Assembly (NCBI RefSeq): GCF_012927045.1 | Contig: NZ_JABBFW010000021.1 | Coordinates: 1-64,000 of the forward strand | Direction: 5' to 3' | Length of the DNA: 64,000 nt | From: Azohydromonas caseinilytica | Lineage (GTDB): Bacteria > Pseudomonadota > Gammaproteobacteria > Burkholderiales > Burkholderiaceae_C | Part shown: positions 34,447-43,427 of the stretch, piece after piece | How positions within the stretch are numbered: the stretch's first letter is position 1 | Layout of the letters: the number at the start of each line of letters is the position of its first letter | The notes under the pieces: generated by a model | The model's database searches: none | Told to the model about the DNA's origin: nothing | The model's input: only the letters and a program-made list of their open reading frames with translations | Translations under genes and position numbers: made by a program

Positions 34447-35736
34447 TCAGCGGAACATGTTGGGCAGCCACATCGAGAAGGCGGGCACGTAGGTGACCAG
34501 GGCCAGGCACACGCCCAGGGCGCTGTAGAAGGGCAGGATCGACTTCATCACCTGGCCCACCGAGATGTTGCCGATGGCGCAGCCCACGAACTGCGTCACG
34601 CCCACGGGCGGCGTGTTCAGGCCCAGCGCGCAGTTGATGAGCATGACGATGCCGAACTGCACCGGGTCCATGCCGAACTGCATGGCGATGGGCAGGAAGA
34701 TGGGCGTGCACACCAGGATGGTGGCGGCCATGTCCAGGAAGGTGCCCAGGATGAACAGCAGCAGGTTGATCATGAAGAAGATCACCAGCGGGTTGTCCGT
34801 CACCGACTGCATGAGCTCGCCGGTCTTCTGCGGCACCTCGTACAGGGCCATGAAGTAGCCGAAGGCGCTGGAGATGCCGATGAGCAGCAGCACCACGCCG
34901 GTGGCCTTGCAGGCCTTGGCGCAGGCCTTGAGGAAGTCGCCCCAGCTCAGCGTCTTGTAGACGATGGCCGTCACCAGCACGGCCCAGAACACGGCCGTGG
35001 CGGCGCTCTCGGTGGCGGTGAAGATGCCCGAGAGGATGCCCGCGAGGATGATGACCACGATCAGCAGGCCCGGCAGCGCGCCCAGGAAGCTCTTGAGCAC
35101 CTCGCCCCAGCCGGGGAAGCCGCCGCGGATGGGATAGCCGCGCTTGCGCGCCACGTAGTAGGCGGCGCCCAGGTTGCACGCGGTCAGCAGGATGGCCGGG
35201 ATGATGCCCGCCAGGATCAGGCTGAGCACGCTCACCGAGGCGATGCCGGTGGTGGCCAGCGTGAAGATGATGAGGTTGTGCGAGGTGGGCATGAGCACGC
35301 CCACCAGCGCCGAGTGCGTGGTGACGTTGACGGCGTAGTCGGCGTCGTAGCCCTCCTTCTTCATCAGCGGGATCATCACCGAGCCCATGGCCGAGACGTC
35401 GGCCAGCGCCGAGCCCGCCACGCCGCCGAAGAGCGTGCAGCCCACGACGTTGCTCATCCCCAGGCCGCCGCGCACGTGGCCGACAAGGCTGTTGGCGAAG
35501 CGCACGATGCGGTCGGCGATGCCGCCGTAGAGCATGAGCTCGCCGGCGAAGACGAAAAACGGGATGGCCAGGAAGGAGAACACCTGCATGCCGCCCACCA
35601 TCTTCTGGAAGACGATCTCCACGGGCATGCCCGAGTACAGCACCGTGGCGATGGAGGCCAGGCCGATGGAAAAAGCCACGGGCACGCCCAGCACCAGCAG
35701 GGCGGCGAAGCTCAGGGACAGGACGGTCAGTTCCAT
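34447..35736 (-). CDS. TRAP transporter large permease (DctM family)
   Basis: The 429-residue, highly hydrophobic protein has about 12 transmembrane segments. MELTVLSLSFAALLVLGVPV begins it, and FAGELMLYGGIADRIVRFAN, GVAGSALADVSAMGSVMIPL and LVGVLMPTSHNLIIFTLATT are DctM signatures. It is the ion-coupled channel subunit of a tripartite ATP-independent periplasmic transporter. It overlaps the DctQ-type gene by 10 bases. With the upstream receptor it probably imports uronates or aldarates, given the flanking udh, lactonase and garD genes. Confidence 0.93.
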   Translation of the reverse strand: MELTVLSLSFAALLVLGVPVAFSIGLASIATVLYSGMPVEIVFQKMVGGMQVFSFLAIPFFVFAGELMLYGGIADRIVRFANSLVGHVRGGLGMSNVVGCTLFGGVAGSALADVSAMGSVMIPLMKKEGYDADYAVNVTTHSALVGVLMPTSHNLIIFTLATTGIASVSVLSLILAGIIPAILLTACNLGAAYYVARKRGYPIRGGFPGWGEVLKSFLGALPGLLIVVIILAGILSGIFTATESAATAVFWAVLVTAIVYKTLSWGDFLKACAKACKATGVVLLLIGISSAFGYFMALYEVPQKTGELMQSVTDNPLVIFFMINLLLFILGTFLDMAATILVCTPIFLPIAMQFGMDPVQFGIVMLINCALGLNTPPVGVTQFVGCAIGNISVGQVMKSILPFYSALGVCLALVTYVPAFSMWLPNMFR

Positions 35737-36320
35737 GCCGGCACCACTTCCTCACCGCGCACGAGCGCGATGATGTGTTCGATAGAAAAGAGAACGATCA
35801 GCACGCCGGCCACCACGAGGGCCAGGTAGTCCGCGCCCACGGGCACGCCCAGCATGGGCTTGATGTCGCTCCACTTGAGCGTGGTCCACAGCCAGCCGCT
35901 CTTGGCCATGATGGCGCCGAAGAGCACGACGAAGCCGTGGATGAGGATCTCCAGGCGCAGCCGCCAGGCTTCAGGCAGCAGCGACACCAGCGACTCCAGC
36001 CCGATGTGGCCCGCGTCGCGCACGCCCACCGCCACGCCCAGTGCGGTGATGTAGAGCACGAGCTGCAGCGCCAGGGCCTCGGCCCAGGTGGGCGTGTCGT
36101 TGAAGATGTAGCGGCCGACGACCTGGAACTGCACGCACAGGATCAGGGCGATGAGCCCGATCACGGCCAGCACCAGGCTGGCCTTGGAGAGAAAGGCGCA
36201 AAAGCGCGAGTAGAGGTGGGTGGAGGGCGGCCGGGTGTGGTCGGCCTCCAGCGGCGTACCGGTGGCGGCGTTGACGTTTTCGTTGTCCGCGACGGTGGCC
36301 GGCAGGGCGGCTTGTGTCAT
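35727..36320 (-). CDS. TRAP transporter small permease (DctQ family)
   Basis: The 197-residue protein has four hydrophobic segments (LSKASLVLAVIGLIALILCV, then LQLVLYITALGVAVGVRD, EILIHGFVVLFGAIMAK and YLALVVAGVLIVLFSIEHII). GRYIFNDTPTWAEALA is the conserved DctQ loop. It assists DctM in the inner membrane. The N-terminal 35 residues are hydrophilic and longer than usual. The start at 36320 has GGAGACAA upstream; a further upstream ATG (36380) is rejected. The stop lies 10 bases inside the dctM-like gene, showing coupling. Confidence 0.9.
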   Translation of the reverse strand: MTQAALPATVADNENVNAATGTPLEADHTRPPSTHLYSRFCAFLSKASLVLAVIGLIALILCVQFQVVGRYIFNDTPTWAEALALQLVLYITALGVAVGVRDAGHIGLESLVSLLPEAWRLRLEILIHGFVVLFGAIMAKSGWLWTTLKWSDIKPMLGVPVGADYLALVVAGVLIVLFSIEHIIALVRGEEVVPAWN

Positions 36321-36379
36321 TGGGTTGTCTCCAGAAAAGGCGGGCCGCGCCAAGGGCGGCGCGACCCGCGTCAAAGGCA

Positions 36380-36397
36380 CCGGCCCGTGAGGGCCGG
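36380..36397 (-). repeat. Hairpin after the TRAP receptor gene
   Basis: CCGGCCC-GTGA-GGGCCGG forms a 7-base stem with a tetraloop in the 94-base gap between the receptor gene and the small permease gene. Stem-loops just past a solute receptor gene often keep receptor mRNA more abundant than permease mRNA. Inference from position. Confidence 0.5.
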
Positions 36398-36414
36398 CGG
36401 CCTGGAGGAAAGGC

Positions 36415-37386
36415 TTACTTGGTGTCCTGCGCGGCCTTGACCAGGCGCTGCAGGTCGGGCGTGTTGATGAACTTGGCGTACACCGGCGCCATGGCGGCCT
36501 TGAACGAGGCCTGGTCCACGTCGGAGACGATCTGCGCGCCGCCCTTGGTCACGATCTCCAGGGCCTTGGCTTCCTGCTCGTCCCACTTCTTGCGTTGGAA
36601 CGCCACCGACTCCTTGGCCGCGGCGCGGAACAGGTCCTGGTCGGCCTTGGGCAGCTTGTCGAACACGGCCTTGCTGATCACCAGCATCTCCGGCGCCATC
36701 GAGTGCATGGTCTTGGAGTAGACCTTGGCCGCCTCGTAGTGCTTGAAGCCCTCGTAGGAGGGGATGTTGTTCTCGGCGGCGTCGATCAGGCCGGTCTTGA
36801 GCGCGGTGTAGACCTCGCCGGTGGGCATGGGCGTGGCGTTGGCGCCCATGGCGGCGGCCACCGCCACCCACAGGTCCGAGGGCTGCACGCGGATCTTCAT
36901 GCCCTTGGCGTCGGCCAGCGTGCGCACGGGCTTCTTGGCGTAGATGCTGCGCGCGCCGCTGTCGTAGAAGGCCAGGCCCACCAGGCCCTCATGCTCGCAG
37001 CCCTTGAGGATCTCCTCGCCCACCGGGCCGTCGAGCACGTGGCGCATGTGCTCGATGGAGCTGAACAGGAAGGGCATGGTCGGCACCAGCGACTTCGGGC
37101 AGATCGAGTTCAGCGAGCTGATGTTGACGCGGTTCATGTCCAGCGCGCCGATCTTGACCTGGTCCAGCGTCTCCTTCTCGGTGCCCAGGGCGCTCTTGTT
37201 GAAGACCTTGATCTTGTACTTGCCGCCGCTCTTCTGTTCGAGCACCTGGCTCATGTACTTCACGGCCGCGACGGTGGGGTAGTCGTCGCTGTTGTGCACG
37301 TCGGCGGAGCGGAGTTCCTTGGCCTGGGCGCCGAAGGCGGCCAGCGCCGCGGCCACGGCGGCCAGGGTGAAGCGCTTGTTGAACAT
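36415..37386 (-). CDS. TRAP transporter periplasmic receptor (DctP family)
   Basis: The 323-residue protein has a signal peptide ([22 protein letters not shown] then [17 protein letters not shown]). The DctP fold is shown by [40 protein letters not shown] (with the conserved Arg that grips the substrate carboxylate) and [15 protein letters not shown]. It captures a sugar acid in the periplasm and delivers it to the DctQM permease. Galacturonate, glucuronate or aldarate would fit the neighbouring enzymes. It lies 42 bases after the lactonase gene. Confidence 0.92.
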   Translation of the reverse strand: MFNKRFTLAAVAAALAAFGAQAKELRSADVHNSDDYPTVAAVKYMSQVLEQKSGGKYKIKVFNKSALGTEKETLDQVKIGALDMNRVNISSLNSICPKSLVPTMPFLFSSIEHMRHVLDGPVGEEILKGCEHEGLVGLAFYDSGARSIYAKKPVRTLADAKGMKIRVQPSDLWVAVAAAMGANATPMPTGEVYTALKTGLIDAAENNIPSYEGFKHYEAAKVYSKTMHSMAPEMLVISKAVFDKLPKADQDLFRAAAKESVAFQRKKWDEQEAKALEIVTKGGAQIVSDVDQASFKAAMAPVYAKFINTPDLQRLVKAAQDTK

Positions 37387-37428
37387 GGTGGTGTCTCCTT
37401 GTGGTGGTTGTGCGAGAGAGCGGCTTGC

Positions 37429-38340
37429 TCAGGGCTGGAAGGGCATGTCGGGCAGCCCGCGCGGGCCCGGCTGCGTCACGAACACCGCGCCGTCGAGCGC
37501 GGCCTCGAAGCCCGCGGCGGGCTGCGCGGGCGGGATGGAAGTGATGAAGAGGTGGCGCAGCTCGGGGCCGCCGAAGCTGCACATCGCCGGCTTGCTCACC
37601 GGCACATGCAGCGAGCGCTCCAGGCGGCCGTCGGGCCCGAAGCGGTGCACCTGGCCGGCGTCGTTGCCGCAGATCCAGTAGGCGCCGTCCTCGTCCACCG
37701 CGGCGCCGTCGGGGCGCCCCGGGTGCCGGTTCATGTCGATGAACTCGCGCCGGTGGCTCAGGTTGCCCTGGGCGTCGAGGTCGAAGGCCCACACGCGCTG
37801 CACCTTGGGGTGCGAGTCCGACAGGTACAGCGTGCGCCCGTCGGGGCTGAAGGCCAGGCCGTTGCCGGTGATCAGGCCTTCGACCATCGGTACCAGGCCG
37901 CGGCGGTCGTAGCGGTAGAGCACGCCGGCCGGCTGCGCCAGCGACATGTCCATCACCATCGAGCTGACCCAGAAGCGGCCCTGGCGGTCGCAGCGCCCGT
38001 CATTGAAGCGCATGCCCGGCTGCTCGAAGTGCACGGCGTGCAGCAGCTCGATGCCGATCTCGCCGCCGGCCTGGGGGCGCAGCCGGAACAGGCCCGTCTC
38101 CATGGCGGCGATCAGCCCGCCCTGCGCGTGCAGCGCGATGCAGCCGATGCGCTCGGGCACATCCCAGCGCTGTTCCTGCTGCGCGGCCCAGTCGAAGCGG
38201 TGCAGGCGCCTGGACTCGATGTCCACCCAGTACAGCGCCTGCTCCTGCACGCTCCACAGCGGGCTCTCGCCCACGCGGTTGCGCACCTCGCACAGCGCGT
38301 TCACGGCCGGGCTGTCGTTGCGGTTGTCGGATTGCGTCAT
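37429..38340 (-). CDS. SMP-30/gluconolactonase-type aldarolactonase
   Basis: The 303-residue six-bladed beta-propeller of the SMP-30/regucalcin family carries VGESPLWSVQEQALYWVDIE, with the conserved metal-binding Glu. MRFNDGRCDRQGRFWVSSM, ITGNGLAFSPDGRTLYLSDS and RPDGAAVDEDGAYWICGN add the Asn and Asp metal ligands. It hydrolyses sugar lactones. Directly downstream of uronate dehydrogenase (17-base gap), it probably opens galactaro- or glucarolactone to the aldarate. It is cytosolic since there is no signal peptide. Confidence 0.88.
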   Translation of the reverse strand: MTQSDNRNDSPAVNALCEVRNRVGESPLWSVQEQALYWVDIESRRLHRFDWAAQQEQRWDVPERIGCIALHAQGGLIAAMETGLFRLRPQAGGEIGIELLHAVHFEQPGMRFNDGRCDRQGRFWVSSMVMDMSLAQPAGVLYRYDRRGLVPMVEGLITGNGLAFSPDGRTLYLSDSHPKVQRVWAFDLDAQGNLSHRREFIDMNRHPGRPDGAAVDEDGAYWICGNDAGQVHRFGPDGRLERSLHVPVSKPAMCSFGGPELRHLFITSIPPAQPAAGFEAALDGAVFVTQPGPRGLPDMPFQP

Positions 38341-38357
38341 GGCGGTGGCGAACCTTT

Positions 38358-39182
38358 TCAGCCTTCGAAGGGGCCGGTGCGCACGAAGGCGCCGCCCTGG
38401 TAGATCACGGCCGGGTCGGACAGGTCCAGCTTGGGCTGCCGGGCCTCGACGGCGCTGCGGAAGCGGTCGGAGCTGTCCTGCGGCCGGTAGCCGATGTGCG
38501 CGGCGCCGCTGTTGTCGTAGAAGCGCGTCTGGTTGTCCGAAATGCCGTAGATGACGCTGTAGCCCAGCACCGGCGTGGTCAGCACGGCCATGACCAGGCG
38601 CTCCAGGTCGTCGTAGCTCATCCAGGTCGCCAGCATGCGGCGGTCGCGCGGCTCGGGGAACGAGGAGCCGATGCGCACGCAGGCGGTCTCGATGCCAAAG
38701 CGGTCGAAGTACAGCCGCGCCACGTCCTCGCCGAAGGCCTTGGACAGGCCGTAGATCCCGTCCGGACGCGCCGGCGCGTCGGTGCCAATGACCTCGTTCT
38801 GCTTGTAGAAACCGGTGACGTGGTTGGAGCTGGCGAACAAGATGCGCTTGACGCCGTTGAGCCGCGCGGCCTCGTACAGGTTGTAGGTGCCGACGATGTT
38901 GGCCTCCAGGATCGGCTGCCAGGGCTGCTCGGTGGAGACGCCGCCCAGGTGCACCACGGCATCCACGTCCTTGAGCAGCGCGTGCACGGCGGCCTTGTCC
39001 TGCAGCGGCGCGGTCACGACTTCCTCGCCCGGGGCGGCCTCGCCCAGCGGCGCCACGTCCGACAGGCGCAGCGTGTCGCAATAGCGCTTGAGTCGCGTGC
39101 GCAGCTCGCGGCCCAGGCCGCCGGCGGCACCGGTGAGCAGCAGGCGGTTGAAGCGCAGCGGGGTGACAGGCTCAGTCAGCAT
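38358..39182 (-). CDS. udh: Uronate dehydrogenase
   Basis: The 274-residue short-chain dehydrogenase/epimerase has LLTGAAGGLGRELRTRLKRY (Rossmann glycines near 17-24) and SDVAPLGEA with the NAD-selective Asp. VVHLGGVSTEQPWQPILEAN, the catalytic ASSNHVTGFY and YGLSK (Tyr144, Lys148) follow. This matches uronate dehydrogenase (EC 1.1.1.203), which oxidises galacturonate and glucuronate at C1 to the aldaro-1,4- or 1,5-lactones using NAD+. It is the first gene of the minus-strand operon and diverges from the FadR-type regulator. A GTTGT-N3-ACAAC site lies 67 bases upstream. Confidence 0.92.
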   Translation of the reverse strand: MLTEPVTPLRFNRLLLTGAAGGLGRELRTRLKRYCDTLRLSDVAPLGEAAPGEEVVTAPLQDKAAVHALLKDVDAVVHLGGVSTEQPWQPILEANIVGTYNLYEAARLNGVKRILFASSNHVTGFYKQNEVIGTDAPARPDGIYGLSKAFGEDVARLYFDRFGIETACVRIGSSFPEPRDRRMLATWMSYDDLERLVMAVLTTPVLGYSVIYGISDNQTRFYDNSGAAHIGYRPQDSSDRFRSAVEARQPKLDLSDPAVIYQGGAFVRTGPFEG

Positions 39183-39248
39183 GGTGGTCGAAACTCCGGG
39201 TTAACGAGGACAAGCGTTTGAGGAAACTGCGCTTGTCGTCTGTCATCT

Positions 39249-39263
39249 GTTGTCGTACAACTA
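39249..39263. promoter_or_regulatory. FadR-type operator in the udh/regulator divergent promoter
   Basis: GTTGTCGTACAACTA contains the perfect arms GTTGT and ACAAC spaced by 3, matching the FadR-subfamily consensus TnGTnnnACnA. It lies between udh (start 39182, minus) and the GntR gene (start 39322, plus). Related motifs precede the pectate lyase gene (43193-43215) and the gudD cluster (44839-44860). Confidence 0.7.
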
Positions 39264-39321
39264 TTTGAGTTTTTCGTGCCTTGACTGTCAAGGCACAGCA
39301 GATCAGGGATTACACCGAGCC

Positions 39322-40041
39322 ATGAACACCGTACTGCCCATCCGCAAGAAGCCCCGCTCCCTGGCGCAGGAGCTCGTCGACGTCCTGGGCGAGCGCGTCC
39401 GCGAGGGCGTACTGGCCCCAGGCGACAAGCTGCCCACCGAGGCGGCGGTGATGGCGGAATTCGGTGTCAGCCGCACGGTGGTGCGCGAGGCCATTTCCAA
39501 GCTGCAGGCCGCCGGGCTGGTGGAGACGCGCCATGGCGTGGGCACCTTCGTGGTCGGGCCGGGCCAGGCCTCGTTCCGCATCACGCCGGAGCAGCTGGAG
39601 ACGCTGCGCGACGTGATCGCGGTGCTGGAGCTGCGCATCGGGCTGGAAACGGAGGCCGCCGCGCTGGCGGCCATGCGCCGCGGCGAGGACAACCTGCGCG
39701 AGATGCGCCACGCACTCGACGAGTTCGCCGCCGCCGTGGGCGAGGGCCGCGACGCGGTGGCGCCGGACTTCAGCTTCCACCTGGAGATCGCCCGCGCCAC
39801 GCAGAACGGCCACTTCACCGAGCTGCTGAGCTCGCTGGGCGCCCGGATCATTCCCCGCGCGCGGCTGAGCGACGAGAGCAACGAGGAGCTCAAGGCCTAC
39901 CTGCTGCGCGCCAACGCCGAGCACGAGAGCATCTTCGACGCCATCCAGCGCCAGGACCCGGAGGCCGCGCGCGCGGCCATGCGCACGCACCTGGCCAACA
40001 GCCGCGAGCGCCGGCGCCGCGCGGCGGGCGACTGCTGCTGA
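39322..40041 (+). CDS. FadR-type GntR regulator of uronate catabolism (1)
   Basis: The 239-residue protein has a GntR winged helix (LAQELVDVLGERVREGVLAP and LPTEAAVMAEFGVSRTVVRE at about 14-57) and an FCD ligand domain (about 95-225) with metal-ligand-like histidines in FSFHLEIARATQNGHF and NAEHESIF. It is divergent from the udh operon and has an operator between the two, so autoregulation and repression of udh is likely. Effectors in such systems are uronates or aldarates. It is similar in length and layout to the second regulator at 40266. The in-frame upstream extension from 39250 crosses the operator and is rejected. Confidence 0.9.
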   Translation: MNTVLPIRKKPRSLAQELVDVLGERVREGVLAPGDKLPTEAAVMAEFGVSRTVVREAISKLQAAGLVETRHGVGTFVVGPGQASFRITPEQLETLRDVIAVLELRIGLETEAAALAAMRRGEDNLREMRHALDEFAAAVGEGRDAVAPDFSFHLEIARATQNGHFTELLSSLGARIIPRARLSDESNEELKAYLLRANAEHESIFDAIQRQDPEAARAAMRTHLANSRERRRRAAGDCC

Positions 40042-40226
40042 GCGCGAGCGCTCCCGGCCTCTACGGCGCGAGCCATTGCGACAAGGGAGCGCCACTCGGG
40101 CGCGGACGGGGGCGGGGGCGGGCATGGACGGGTGCTGCGAACGGAAAGCGGCTGCGGCACCGGTCCCCAGGCGCTCACTGACGCGCCCGGGCGGCCGGTG
40201 CCGCGGGCGCAATTGTCAGTCATAAG

Positions 40227-40249
40227 GGCAAGTTGTCAAACAACTTGCC
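40227..40249. promoter_or_regulatory. Perfect palindrome between two convergent regulator genes
   Basis: GGCAAGTTGT, CAA, ACAACTTGCC: 10-base arms with a 3-base centre. The core GTTGTCAAACAAC matches the same TnGTnnnACnA consensus as the udh operator, yet the site lies between the 3' ends of both GntR genes. No U-tract follows on either strand. It may be a shared hairpin, or an auxiliary operator. Confidence 0.55.
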
Positions 40250-40265
40250 GACACCTGAAGGGAGA

Positions 40266-40985
40266 TCAGGGCAGGCGCGTGCCTTCGAAGATACGGCGCT
40301 TGGCGTTGAGCACGTGCAGGCGCACGGCTTCCGCGGCGTCCTGGGGCGAGCGGCGCGCGATCGCGTCCATGATGGCCTGGTGCTCGGCCTGGACCGTGCG
40401 CACGCGCTCCAGGCTCTTCTTGTCGGTCACGCTGTTGGCCAGCTCCATGAACTGGCGGATCGGCGCCACGCTGGTCTCGATGGTGTGCAGGAAGAAGGGG
40501 TTGTGCGCGGCGCGGGCGATGGCGAAGTGGAAGCGCAGGTCCTCCTCGATGCCGCTGCGCCCGCTCTCCATGGCCTCGCCCAGCGCCTCGAAGCCGGCGC
40601 GCAGGGCGTCCAGGTCCTCGGCGTCGCGGTACTCGGCGGCGGCGGCCGCCGTGCCGGCCTCCACGCAGCTGCGGAAGGCGTAGTAGCGCTCGATGTCGGC
40701 CAGGCTGGCGATGGGCGGCGTGCTGGCCGCGGGCGCGCCGCCGGGCGCCACCACGTGGCTGCCCGAGCCGCGGCGGGTCTCGATCACGCCGTCCGAGCGC
40801 AGCCGCGACAGCGCCTCGCGCACCGTCGGGCGCGACACGCCGAAGCGGCTGGCGAGCTCGCCCTCGGTGGGCAGCTTGCCGCCCACGCCGAAGTCGCCGC
40901 GCAGGATGGCCTCCACGACGCGGGCGTAGATGCGGTCGGCCAGCGTGCCGCCGCTGTCCTTTTGCAGGCGGAGTTCTTCGGTCAT
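40266..40985 (-). CDS. FadR-type GntR regulator (2)
   Basis: The 239-residue protein has a winged helix (ADRIYARVVEAILRGDFGVG and KLPTEGELASRFGVSRPTVR at about 16-60) and an FCD domain with the metal-ligand pattern FHFAIARAAHNPFF and AEHQAIMDAI. It is convergent with regulator 1 and downstream of the pectate lyase gene on the same strand (272-base gap). The two regulators share the VSRxxVREA recognition helix, so they may read the same operator type. A long in-frame upstream extension (to 41246) is rejected because it is Pro/Arg-rich and non-homologous. Confidence 0.88.
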   Translation of the reverse strand: MTEELRLQKDSGGTLADRIYARVVEAILRGDFGVGGKLPTEGELASRFGVSRPTVREALSRLRSDGVIETRRGSGSHVVAPGGAPAASTPPIASLADIERYYAFRSCVEAGTAAAAAEYRDAEDLDALRAGFEALGEAMESGRSGIEEDLRFHFAIARAAHNPFFLHTIETSVAPIRQFMELANSVTDKKSLERVRTVQAEHQAIMDAIARRSPQDAAEAVRLHVLNAKRRIFEGTRLP

Positions 40986-41257
40986 GGTTGTCTGGCAGCC
41001 GGCCGTGCGCGGGCACGGCGGCGGCGTTTGCGGTGGTTGAGCGTGGGCGAATTGTCGCCAACGTCCGCAACGGGCCTGACAACCGCGCGCTGCCGCCGTG
41101 GACACGGCCGGGCAGCGCGCCTGGGCTCGCTTCAACAGCGCGATGAGCCCCGCCAGCCGCGCCGCATCCGCCTTGAGCCCGTTTCGGGCGGCGGGGCCGC
41201 CTGCTGGCCACCCCGCCTGCAGCGCGGCAGCCCCAGGCCGCCGCACCGCTCACGTCA

Positions 41258-43087
41258 TCACGCCTTCACCGGCGCCACATAGGCAATGAGCTTGCCGAGG
41301 TTGCTGACGAAACCGGTGGTCGAGATGCCCTGCGGCTTGGGCTGCGGCGTGTAGTTGCCGTCCAGGGGCGGGTCGGCCGGGTCGTAGGGCGAGGTGTCGT
41401 AGCGGTCGCCCACGTGCTTGCTCTGGTAGGCCGTGCCCGTGTAGGGCGTGCTCGGCCCGTCGCCGATGTAGCGGTTGGTGGCGGCCGACAGCGCCGTGAG
41501 CCAGTAGTTCTTGTCGCCCAGGTCGTTGATCACCGACTGCGCCGCGGCCTCGCTCACCGTGGGGCTCGCCATCACGCTGCCCGCGAACAGGTCGGCGAAG
41601 TCCACCTCGCGCAGCGAGAAGTAGCGCGGCAGTGCGCGCGGCGTGGTGGCCTTGAGCGGCGAGCGCGCCACCATGTCCGCGATCTGCGCCTCCGTCATTG
41701 CCATCAGCTGGGCGTAGGTCTTGCGCAGCCCGGCGATGTCGATGTTGCGGCCGGCCGAGTAGTGGCTGGGCGTATCGAGGTGGCTGTAGTCCACGTAGTA
41801 GGCGCCGTTGTGGATGTTGGAGCCGTAGCGGTGCACGAACAGCGCCTTGTTGGTGCCGAGCTCGACGAAGGTCGGGTGTGTGCGGGTGCGGATGAGCGGG
41901 TTCTGCGCCTTCGCCTCGTCGCTCAGCGGCACGCTCGCCAGCCAGTCGATGGCCGAGGGCACGCCGTCGAGGTAATGCCGATCGCCGGTGAGGCGGAAGT
42001 AGTTGAAGAGCTGCTGGATGTTGGTCTGCGTGGTGTGCGTGGCGAGAGACCGCGGCTCGTAGCTGCGCGCGCCGGCCGGGGCGCCCGCGGGGCGGCCGTC
42101 GGCGGCAGGGGCGGCCAGGTGCTGCAGGCCCCAGCCCGACTGCGCGCCCTCGCGATACTGCAGCCGCTTGAGGCACTGCATGGCGCGCTGCACCGGCTCG
42201 ATGAGGTCGGTGCGGCCCAGGCTGACCACGCACATCAGCAGGAACTTGATGTTCTCGCCGGCCACGTCGTCGTTGAAGGTGACGTGGCGCGTGTAGTCGC
42301 CGTCCTCCATGCCCTGGCGCACGCCGGGCGTGTCGGGAATCTGCTCCGGATTGGGCGCGGGCATCTCGGCGGTGCCGTTGACGGCGGGGAAGCGCTGCGG
42401 CCAGCCGCCGTCGGCGATGCCGCCCTTGAACTGCGCGTCCAGCACGAACTGGATGGCCTTGTTCAGCGGCTCCTCGAAGCGCTTGTCACGCTTCTCCAGG
42501 TACATGCGCAACAGCACCTGCGAGGCCACCGCCGTGCCGGCGTCGTCGAAGGTGGCGTTGCCGTAGTAGTGCTGGAACTCCTCCAGGCGCCAGCCGTTCC
42601 TGCCGATGGTCTCGTACCAGTCCTTGAGCGAGGCTTCGCCGGCAAAGTCGTGGATGTAGTTCCAGCCGCCGGCCGGGTGCTGCGCCGCCACCAGCGCCAG
42701 CGCCGTGCGCCGGGCCGCCGCGTAGATCACCGGGTCGCCGCTGGCGTGGAAGGCATCGATCAGGGCATGGCCCACCGAGGGCGTGCCCGGGGGCTGAATC
42801 CAGCACATGGTGCGCTTGGCCTCCATCTCGCCCCAGGTGCGCGACAGGTCGGGCAGGTAGTCCCAGACGTAACCACCGTTGTAGGACACGTTCTCGTCCA
42901 TGTGCTGCACCGCGCGCCGCATCGCCATCACGGCGTCGCGCACGGTGCCCTGCAGGTGCCCGATGCCGGCGCCGGGCACATCGGCCGCCGTCTCGGAAGC
43001 GGACAGCAGGGCGTTCTCGCTGCCGCCGCCACAGGCCGCCAGCACCGCCGGGGCCAGGCCGGACATCACGAAGGTTCTGCGCTTCAT
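41258..43087 (-). CDS. Pectate lyase (PL10 family) lipoprotein
   Basis: The 609-residue protein has MKRRTFVMSGLAPAVLAACG at the N-terminus: a twin-arginine-like KRRTFV start and a lipobox LAAC with Cys19, so it is probably an outer-membrane or periplasmic lipoprotein. The catalytic part has HPAGGWNYIHDFAGE, YYGNATFDDAGTAVASQVLL, IADGGWPQRFPAV and HVTFNDDVAGENIKFLL, matching the PL10 pectate lyase pattern. A long C-terminal region (about 390-609) has no family I recognise. The enzyme cleaves polygalacturonate by beta-elimination. The start at 43087 follows GAGAGAGA; the longer ORF from 43204 overlaps the putative operator. Confidence 0.85.
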   Translation of the reverse strand: MKRRTFVMSGLAPAVLAACGGGSENALLSASETAADVPGAGIGHLQGTVRDAVMAMRRAVQHMDENVSYNGGYVWDYLPDLSRTWGEMEAKRTMCWIQPPGTPSVGHALIDAFHASGDPVIYAAARRTALALVAAQHPAGGWNYIHDFAGEASLKDWYETIGRNGWRLEEFQHYYGNATFDDAGTAVASQVLLRMYLEKRDKRFEEPLNKAIQFVLDAQFKGGIADGGWPQRFPAVNGTAEMPAPNPEQIPDTPGVRQGMEDGDYTRHVTFNDDVAGENIKFLLMCVVSLGRTDLIEPVQRAMQCLKRLQYREGAQSGWGLQHLAAPAADGRPAGAPAGARSYEPRSLATHTTQTNIQQLFNYFRLTGDRHYLDGVPSAIDWLASVPLSDEAKAQNPLIRTRTHPTFVELGTNKALFVHRYGSNIHNGAYYVDYSHLDTPSHYSAGRNIDIAGLRKTYAQLMAMTEAQIADMVARSPLKATTPRALPRYFSLREVDFADLFAGSVMASPTVSEAAAQSVINDLGDKNYWLTALSAATNRYIGDGPSTPYTGTAYQSKHVGDRYDTSPYDPADPPLDGNYTPQPKPQGISTTGFVSNLGKLIAYVAPVKA

Positions 43088-43427
43088 CGTCTCTCTCTCT
43101 CGGGGGTTCGGTGAGGGGCTGGCCGCGCCGGGAGGAGGAGGGCGCCGCGATGGCGCCATGCCGGCCAGACAAGACCTGTCCGTGGCGAACAAGTTGTAGG
43201 ACATCGTATGAACTAATGCCGCTTCCTACACCCCAGGAAAATCCCAAGCAGCAGTTCGGCGGATTTTTCTGTTAGGAAAAACGGCTGATGGTGATTGAAT
43301 TGGTGTTGGAAACAGCACGAAATAGATCATCGGTTGACGGACGACTTGTGCTGAAGAGCGCGCCCGATGCACCGTTCCGGCACAGGCCGGCCCGTAGGCC
43401 GGCGCAAGCGGCGAGAGGAGATGCGCG
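43088..43427. other. Divergent 340-base upstream region (pectate lyase/HD-like gene)
   Basis: Between the lyase start (43087, minus) and the plus-strand gene at 43428 no coding sequence is convincing. It holds the putative operator at 43193-43215 and an AT-richer stretch around 43250-43340, probably promoters for both sides. Nothing else stands out. Confidence 0.6.
43193..43215. promoter_or_regulatory. Uronate-type operator upstream of the pectate lyase gene
   Basis: GTTGTAGGACATCGTATGAA, followed by CTA, lies about 106 bases upstream of the lyase start. Aligned to the reverse strand of 44839-44860 it shares GTTGTnGGnCATCGTA, and its ends match the udh operator GTTGT...CTA. It is a likely regulator site. 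Confidence 0.6.

Noticed and set aside
39250-39321. Longer N-terminus for regulator 1
   Set aside because: The extension crosses the palindromic operator and has no similarity to GntR proteins.
43088-43204. Longer N-terminus for the pectate lyase starting at 43204
   Set aside because: It would add 39 residues in front of a good lipoprotein signal and overlaps the putative operator.
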